Positions 56,701 through 64,000 of a stretch of DNA of 64,000 nt are shown in pieces. Numbering within the stretch: the stretch's first letter is position 1; each line of letters starts with the position of its first letter. The DNA comes from Opisthocomus hoazin (lineage: Eukaryota; Chordata; Aves; Opisthocomiformes; Opisthocomidae): contig NC_134415.1 in assembly GCF_030867145.1 (NCBI RefSeq), positions 16,780,417 to 16,844,416 on the forward strand, in the 5' to 3' direction. A model generated the notes under the pieces. It did no database searches and had not been told where the DNA came from. It saw only the letters and a program-made list of their open reading frames with translations. A program made the translations under genes and the position numbers.

Positions 56701-59700
56701 GAGTCTGGAGATTAGTCATTGCTAGCGTCTTCAGCTAAAGAAGCAACTGAGACCACCACAAGTGACAAAATGGAAATTCAGCACACATTTTCATAAAACT
56801 GATCTAATGCTGCTTGTATCCTCCTCCTCATCCCTTTTGCACTGAACTCATCACTTCATAATTCAACTCTTCAGGCAGAAAATTTTTCAAGAGAGGGGCG
56901 GGGGGAGGAGAAGGGAGGTACAGGGAATAAAACACTTTGCCATTTGTGCAGCAGGAATGTTTCTTGGAAGAAAAACAGAGGCTGTAGCCAAGGAAACTGA
57001 AGGTCTCAAAATCCAGCTGAAACTGAGGCAAGACTCTTCATGATAGAGTTGAATTTACATACCAGGACAAGCTGAGGGTAATCCCGACACATCTTTATGA
57101 TTGAAGAGCATGCATGCCTTCTCACATTCTTCACTGCTCGAGTTCTAGGAGCCTGGACAGACACAACAAACTTCAATGCAACAAAACAAAAGTTCAGAAA
57201 AATGCAGGGTATCTTGAAGAGACAAATGCATTACATACAGTTTTCTGCACTGTTGAGTACAGATCAAAAAAACATTTCCACAGCCCCCACCCCCAAACAA
57301 TCATGCAACAACCAAATTTCCTCTGGAGCAGCAGCCAAGTCAAGAAGCTGACGTTCAAAAAAGCTGTACTCCAGGAGCAAGGATGCCATGGATCTTACTC
57401 ACTATTTCAAGACTCCAAGCACTCCCTAGGTAGCTGGCAGCTTTACAGCCAAGCTTGACAGCCACATATACCAGCTACTGAAGAATACCCACACCTAACG
57501 AAGGGATTTCACTCTTAGGAAGGCCAGCATAGACTGGGAGACTAAGTGCACTGGCCTTAGACCATGCCTGTGGCTGCCTAAGCTTGTGTGCCAAAGCTTA
57601 TTAGGCTATGTTAACCAAGAAGAGATCAGTTACATCCAGACTTCCCAGTCCTGTCCAGGAGGACTATATTCGAGAAGCCTGCCACAGTGGAGTCTTCAGA
57701 CTCAGCACGCTCTCAAACAGAATATGATTGGATCCAACTATTATAGCTCATTAGTAGACAATAATTCAGACGTACCTTACTTTCTTCTATAACTTCAAAT
57801 GTAACTGAAGCAAACAGCTGTGAGAAAAGGGAGGAAAAATCCAAAAACTCACATCATTTGTTAATATCTAGCACTCATGTGTGTTTTGAGCTCAAGGAAT
57901 AGAACATAAGACTAGTGCAATTTCATTAAAGTCAGGTAAGAACCCTTGACTAAGTTGAAAGATGAATCATCAGCACAACAAGGCCTTGAAAGAAAACAAG
58001 GTGTTTATTGGCCAGAGTGTGCACTTCATGCTAATATTTAAGGCTAGAAACGGCAAAATTAGTGTTATCTGACATTGTTTCTTCTGTAACAAGACTCAGT
58101 CTCAGTTTTGCCCATCTTCAACACAAAGGGCAGTCTTTTCCTGACAGTAACGCCAAGAGGATTAACTCCTGCAGTTTAGAAAAAACGCCTTTCACCACAA
58201 AAAGCCTATCTGATTTTAGCATGGCCTGCAAGTACCTACCTTGGCAAGTACTTGTGGGAGGTATTCTGGTCGGTAAGTGACAAACGGGAAGAGAGCAGAG
58301 ACATTGGTGAGCACACAGGACAGGATGAGAGGATCCTTTGTTTCAAAATTAAGGACAAGCTGCAGTAGATCTATGCCATCTTTCACCGGGATTTCCTACA
58401 AAGGCAGCAAAGGGAAAGAAGGGAAGAAAAAAGGAGGCAACAGTCGGTACTTCAGCCTTTAGCACGCATCCTACAACTCCTAGAGCTACGACACAGAGCT
58501 GCTGCTGTCACATCAGGCCTCTCAGCTGAACACAGCTGTTCTCAAAGTAGAAAGCAAAGCACTACAAACCTCAGTTTAACTGTATGCTATGTGCACGTGC
58601 CGAGGCAAAACGGACAGCAGCATTGCCACTGTTGGTAGGGCAGTCTTGAGATGTCAGTCTCAAGTCCCCGTACTATTGCTTGCACCTCCAGGAAATGCAA
58701 ATTTGCTCTCAGTTTGGCTCCCAATTCTTCTCTTGATTCTGTCCAACAGATCCCATGCTTAACCAACTATACCAACCCATATAATTATTCTACTGTGATC
58801 AGAATGATGAACTAAAGTGCATGAGCAGCCTCATCTAACAAAAAAATCAAGTCAGTCTACATCAGACTGAGAAAAAATGCTTTATTTCTGATTCGCCTGC
58901 TGTTGAGCAAAAAGCAGAGAAATTGCTTCTGATCTCCTACTCCCTGAGCATTAATTTATGTCATTTAGTTAAAAGTTAAAAAAAAAAATTAATCAGAGGA
59001 GAATTAAAAAGAATAAACTTAGGAAATTCCCACTTAAGCAGTCCTTTTTTCCTCTAGCATGGCACTATGTCAAAGCATGCCACCTGAGTGCTCCCCTGTG
59101 ACTCCTCATGGCGTAGTGCCCAGAACCAAGGCCTGCCTGAGAGTAAGCCACTACGAGGGTGGCTTACTCCAAAAAAGGGTCACTACTCCCCTCATGAGAA
59201 TCAGTCACCAAACAATCTGGGTTTTTGCATGGAGGTAACCAGTTAGTACAAACTTTTTAAGGCCAACATAACTGAAAAAAACCACTCATGTCAACCCAGA
59301 ACAAGCCAGCAGAGCAGCAAGCGCATCTGATACACATACGTCTTTATCCAGGGTTCGAAACATCTGGCTGATGACGCTCTCTGAGAAGAAGGTCATGGCA
59401 TCCCACTGCACAAAGGATGGAGAGAAGATGGAGCAGAGCCCTTCGCCTGTCTTAGCTGAAAGGAAGAGAACACTGGAGTTCTCACCACGCTCCTCCCCGC
59501 GTGCACAACAGCAGGCTGATAACTCCTGTGCTGCAACCTCTTAGCACTCAAGAGGATTTTGGTCACGCAGCTCTCCCTGCGGATGCCTGGCAGGGATGCG
59601 CTGGGAGCAATTTAGGTACTCCCGTATGATTTGCCTCATTCAAGTGAAGGCTCCTGAGACATAAGTCTGACTTTTGAGATATTATAGGGAGCAACACCAA

Positions 59701-62700
59701 CAAATCACAGAATGGAAAAGGAGGGAGACCACGTGCCCAGGCTCAGCACTGCAGGCAGGACTGCCCTCAGTGTGACTCTGCAGAGCACCAAGTGGCCCTC
59801 CTTCACAGGAGGAAAGCGAGGTGACTGACAGAGGGATTTGCCAGACAGGCAGAACTTCTCTGGACAAAAAAAGTATGTTAAGGAGATAACAAGGCCCAAA
59901 TAATTGTAAAATTGTAAAAATTGTATCACAGGGAAAGCTGCATCTGTTTTGCAGAGACATATGGAGAAGGGAAAGGAGGAGCCAGGGCCTTTACATTAGC
60001 TATTCCATAGGCAGACTGCAAAAGGTTAAATCGGGGGTGGGGTGGGTTTGATTTGATTTTGCTTTTAACTTGCAAAGACCTTAAAAGCCTGAAAACCTGG
60101 TGCTGAGTCTTGGCTCCCCCATAAAATAAAATAAAACAAAAAGGCAAAGAAGTTTCTTCTTGGCTTGAATTAAAAAACAAATCCCACATCCTTTTTTTTT
60201 TTTTTCAGATAACTTACAGTTCATAGGTCCAGCATCAACAGGAGCTGTGAGCTGGTACTTCAGCCATTCACCGGCCATTTGGAAGCCAGTTCGAGGGTCC
60301 AGACGACAAGCCATCCTCATCACCTCTCCTTGCTGGGCTCGGAAAGCTGCAGTGAAGAATCAGACAGCATGCAACAACCTGATGCTGCAAATGCTCCCTT
60401 CCCCAAAGCTCACCTGCAGCTTTGCAGACCTGGGAACATTACGGACTGCTGCTCTGGCAATAGCTGTGTAGTAAGCTCAGACATACAGTCAGTAAACTAG
60501 CTGTAACAGAACGGGCAGGTTCTGAAGTGATTTAAGTGGACTAAAAAATGATGGATTAACATAAAAAGAAGTGCAATTACCATGCAATATGAATTATGAA
60601 AATCTATGCTAAACACAGATTTACTACAATTAAGGCTCTATTTTTCATTGAAACGATTCTTCAAACTATACACGTTTGCTGCTTACAAAGCATCCCGAGA
60701 TATTGATAGAAAACCAGCATTAAAAAATGTCCCGGTTTTGGTTAAAACAGAATCAGTTCTCTTTGAGTGAATCTTCCTTACAGCGAAGTTCTTCTAAGTA
60801 ACTGCATTTTTCTGAAGTTGGCTGCATATTTTACAGTGCCTGCTCCAAAGCTGGTAACACCTAACGTTCATGTTTTACTGAGCTAATGGTACGAAAGGAA
60901 TGCAGGAAAAGGCCCCTGTTTATAATTCCTACTATAGCAGCCAAGGTCACCAACAGACCTCTTAGGTCCCACAGGTGAGGAGTTGTAAAGGGTCGCACTT
61001 GCGGGGAGGGGCAGACAGGACAGGTGACCCGATCCTGACCAACGCGGTATTCCATGCCATGCACATCATACTTGGTTTAAAGCTGGGGGATCACGAGGGT
61101 CTCACTCTCTTCACCCATGGCCAGCTTCTGAAGAGGACCCTGCTCCTTGACTTGCCTGCGTTCCTGATCCAGATTCCGATCTGTGCATTCCTGAGTCCAG
61201 TTCCTGCCTACTGCCCAGTGCAGCCCAGGACTTCCTGGTGCTGCCCAGCAGCTGCTGGCAGGACACGGACGCCTCAGCACCTGGGAAACTCGGCATGGGT
61301 TTTGTATGTTTTGTTTTATTTCTTTTATTATTAATATTCTTAGTGTTATTAGTAAAGCTGTTTTTATATTCAATTTGTAAGTCTCTCTCCCTTTTCCTCC
61401 TTTTTTTCCTTCCCATGCTGGGGGGGAGTGGGGTTAATAGAGAGCACCTGCCACTCAGTTTATTGCCACCCTGCTCTGAACAGTGCCAGGTAACTACCAC
61501 TTACTTCAGCTAAACACACTTTTTCTAGATTATTCAACTTAACAGAGTTCAGATTCTAGCTGACAAACTAAGGTGAACTCAAAAAACCCAAAGAAGTCTT
61601 GTTTTCAATTTCAAAGATAAAAGCAAAGGAATTTATTCCAGAATACTCCAGCACATAACTACACAAAAGAATCAGTTTTGCTGACTACAGATGCAACTTG
61701 CATTGTTTAAAAAAGTTATTTTATCAAGTAATTTTATTTTGTGTTTCAAATCAGTTTTATTTTATTATGTATGTAATACCTTCAATGTAATTTAAGCCCC
61801 TAAAACTATTCCAAATTCTGGCTTTGTGCACTTGGCTTTTTGATTTCCACCCAATTAGATTTATTACAGTGAGTAAATAAATAAACTACCTAATAAGCAA
61901 TAAAAAATGCAACACTTAAAATCTTCAAACATGAACGTAAAAAGCAAGAGTTTAAGTCATTTATTAAGCATATCCTCCCAGCCACCAACTGAGTATCAAA
62001 CTATACCAGCCAGTGAGGATCAACCTTGGTTTCCGGAAGTAGAATGCAAAAAGAAAGAAAAAAAAATTATTAATATCCAGCGTTTCCTGTTTGCTGGTTT
62101 CCTTTAGTCTTGGTACAATAGTAAAAAGTAAGTAGAATGAAATGCCTGTGCTGCCACAGGAAAATCCTAAATTAATTTAACTCCAAGATCCAGGCTGAAA
62201 GAGTCAAGACATAAATGGAAGCTGCCAAGCCAACATGCTAGGCTCCAAGCTCAGCCAACAACTGAAAGTAACAGGAAAGGCACAGGTAACAGCACCCACA
62301 CAGGGTGATGGCAACTTACAGTTGAAGAAGGCATTGAAGTCCTCATCACTGTCAAAATCAAAGCGGGAGTATTCACAACTGGGGTTGTCCGTTTTAGAGG
62401 GAAAGCCCACCTGGAGACAGAACAGACAAGGTCAGGAAGAGAGGTCACCAACCACAGCTAACACCAGCTTCAAGGAGATGAAGACTGAAGGCAAGGAGCA
62501 GACAGTGAAATGTGGACACAGAGCTGTTTGCTCAGCGACCTGGAGGTCACGTCTCTGGCAGACTCCATCACAAAGTAGTTTCTTCCCCGCAATCCACAGG
62601 CCATGTTCACTGAGGCACCTTCTCACACCTCTCTGGCCACAGTTCCCACATACCTTCACTAGGTTGGTCATCGATGCACGGAGATACTTGGGAATCATGG

Positions 62701-63212
62701 CCAGCAACAATGGGTCGCGAGACAAAACTTCATGCCGAAAGAGGGCTCCCCATGTGATTTGGGTGGAAGAGCGCAGAAACTGGGGGGGGAGAATGGAGAA
62801 AAGTGTTGCTATCGGAAGGCAATAGCAAATTACGTTGTTTGGTTGAGACCAAGGCACCTTGCAGACACAACCTGAACTTCCAGAATGCAAAAGTCTCCAA
62901 GTAAATACTAGGGCTGACTGCAAATTCTGCACTTTCTACTCAGCACCTCTGTGTCAGGCACTGCTCCTAGCGGGGTGGTAATGGAGGAGAAACCACTCTG
63001 CCTTCCAGGTCTTCAGCTGAAATGGAGCATCTGGAGAGCAGTATCTGGCAGCCAAAGTTCTGCAGTCTCCATTATGCATTCACATGTTCTTACACAGACA
63101 CACACGGGACTTTCAGCCCTTTACATACCTGGCTGGGATGGGTTGTGAAGGCTAAAAATGAGACGAGGTATTTTCCAAAGTTGGCTGGCATTTCCACATC
63201 AGAATCTGAGCC
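41718..63212 (-). CDS. XPO5: XPO5, exportin-5, C-terminal 23 coding exons (partial; N-terminus beyond window)
   Basis: Exons in transcript order: 63129-63212, 62654-62779, 62320-62410, 60218-60346, 59340-59455, 58240-58395, 57776-57817, 57063-57152, 55523-55722, 54801-54900, 53732-53913, 48711-48811, 47519-47615, 46858-46994, 46129-46226, 45583-45629, 45308-45402, 44438-44497, 43858-43940, 43009-43116, 42691-42828, 42356-42520 and 41718-41858. All phases agree, giving 861 residues plus stop, matching human from about residue 345 to the C-terminus (1204). XPO5 is the RanGTP-dependent karyopherin that carries pre-miRNA hairpins from nucleus to cytoplasm. The visible part is the HEAT-repeat solenoid, with blocks such as PKYLRASMTNLVK, CEYSRFDFDSDEDFNAFFN, MLYNHVKQLLSNELLLTQME and QKVADKRRKDHFKRLIAGCIG. 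The C-terminus ends LTPLFEP (human LATIFEP). The N-terminal Ran-binding region is outside the window. The gene is convergent with POLR1C. Confidence 0.96.
48812..53731 (-). other. XPO5: Largest XPO5 intron in the window
   Basis: A 4.9-kb intron between the exons at 53732-53913 and 48711-48811. A T-rich low-complexity stretch lies at about 49806-49843. Just before it, 49700-49740 resembles the end of a hAT/Charlie DNA transposon (a CAGCGTTTCCCAAA-like start followed by a G-run and GTAC), but the match is short. Nothing else is recognised; the open frames here match no family. Confidence 0.5.
60191..60205. repeat. T-run in XPO5 intron close to an exon
   Basis: A T homopolymer starting 13 bases past the donor of the XPO5 exon at 60218-60346. 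On the transcribed (minus) strand it reads as an A-run just inside the intron. Confidence 0.8.
60728..61500 (+). mobile_element. Degraded solo LTR of an avian ERVL-type endogenous retrovirus
   Basis: A fossil long terminal repeat in an XPO5 intron (60347-62319), antisense to the gene. The 5' end TGTCCCGGTTTTGG, a central segment with ATTCCATGCCATG then an AAAGCTGGGGG promoter-like region, and a T/A-rich region followed by GGGGGGGAGTGGGG near the 3' end follow the U3-R-U5 layout of an LTR family common in neoavian genomes. No internal coding region is attached, so this is a solo LTR. Divergence looks high, suggesting an insertion tens of millions of years old. The 3' boundary is approximate and no target-site duplication is obvious. 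Confidence 0.7.
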
Positions 63213-64000
63213 CTATCAGGAAGACAAACAATTTTAGACAAAATACCAACTCTATGTCATGCGGGTCTCACAAGTGCTGTGCCTCTGGGTAAAGCAGGAG
63301 CACTACACCCAAGCCCTTGGACAGGAAGGGAGCAGAGACAGAAACACTGAAGAACTGATTTTTTCTGAAACCAGTACAGCCCGAGGAGCAGCAAGTTCTG
63401 CTGACCAGCCTGGGGGTGCTGGAGACGGCACCACCCTCACTCAAGAGAAAAGGGTGACTTCTCAGATACCGGAGTTCCATTAAAACCAAATTCATAACTG
63501 CTGCTGCCATGAGTCACAGTTTTGCTCCTGTTGGGTCAAACCACTCAGCAGTACTGAAGTGGAGCAATTACAAGCAAATACACCCAGATGACTTCACTCC
63601 CATTCCTCCAAAGGTTTCCTGCACTTGACGCACGGACATCTCTCACCAATAACTTTCTGGGGAATTTGTCAGGAAAGTAAGTTTTGCCCAGAGCCATAAA
63701 TTCAAGGTTTTGCTGCTCCTCACTAACTATAACATGATCTGGTGCCCTCAAGCTCCCTGTTCTGGAGCTGTACAGCTCAGTGCTGCCTCTCTCAAGTGAA
63801 TCTGGCTGAGAGGAAGTAATGAGATGGGGATTTGAGTCATTACAGACTTAACAGCTCCCACTGCCTGACAGCAAGTGAAGTCACTGAAAGTAATAACACA
63901 CCCTTTGTTTGCTGCCCTTTCTTTTTAGGGGTAAATTCTCAAACGTGTGTGTTTGTTTTTTTTTTTTCCCTCCATGTGAGGATTTGCTTCATCTTGCACA
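63213..64000 (-). other. XPO5: XPO5 intron continuing past the window edge
   Basis: No further XPO5 exon is found here: the expected preceding residues (human region RLCQVLCALGNQL) are absent in all frames, so the next exon upstream is outside the window. A T-run near 63957-63968 is the only low-complexity feature. Confidence 0.6.

Noticed and set aside
59446-59446. Inner acceptor as the sole start of the XPO5 exon
   Set aside because: It would drop three residues next to the TGEG motif that human retains, and it has a poorer pyrimidine tract than the site at 59455. Kept only as a possible alternative.
59690-59840. Possible short reverse CR1 fragment beginning with a TCACAGAATGG-like word
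   Set aside because: Only about a dozen bases resemble CR1 and the following sequence does not continue the pattern.

Overview
The window is vertebrate nuclear DNA, almost certainly from a bird. It carries intron-split genes with GT-AG junctions, GC-rich CpG-island promoters, several CR1 LINE fragments (some ending in the ATTCTATGAT-type CR1 tail) and one degraded ERVL-type solo LTR of a kind common in neoavian birds. The predicted proteins align throughout with recalled human sequences. The lineage below 'bird' (Neoaves favoured by the LTR) is inference.

Layout, left to right. 1-2370: no recognised gene, probably 5' intron or flank of TJAP1. 2371-~15850 (+): TJAP1, with 7 coding exons, a long 3'UTR, and a striking 1.3-kb in-frame extension of its first coding exon. 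~16960-23689 (-): LRRC73, 6 coding exons, convergent with TJAP1, reading from a CpG island at 23.4-24.2 kb. 24.2-28.9 kb: gene-poor spacer with a CR1 copy. ~28930-34302 (-): YIPF3, 9 exons. 34303-34658: a 356-bp CpG-rich bidirectional promoter. 34659-~38330 (+): POLR1C, 9 exons, complete. 38.3-40.1 kb: short spacer with a decayed CR1. ~40150-64000 (-): the last 23 coding exons of XPO5 (861 codons plus stop, roughly the C-terminal 70%). Its N-terminal third lies beyond the right edge.

The order TJAP1-LRRC73-YIPF3-POLR1C-XPO5 and the relative strands match the human 6p21.1 block, so this is conserved synteny and not an operon-like functional cluster. Jobs are varied: junction/Golgi scaffold (TJAP1), leucine-rich-repeat protein of unknown role (LRRC73), Golgi Yip1-family membrane protein (YIPF3), shared RNA polymerase I/III subunit (POLR1C), and pre-miRNA export karyopherin (XPO5). 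Exon limits were set by reading splice sites by eye, checking that every junction keeps phase, and comparing with recalled human proteins.

The most interesting signal is in TJAP1. The first coding exon stays open for 440 codons past its normal splice donor and then meets a second strong phase-0 donor that can join the same downstream exon. This predicts a TJAP1 isoform of about 1070 residues against about 630.
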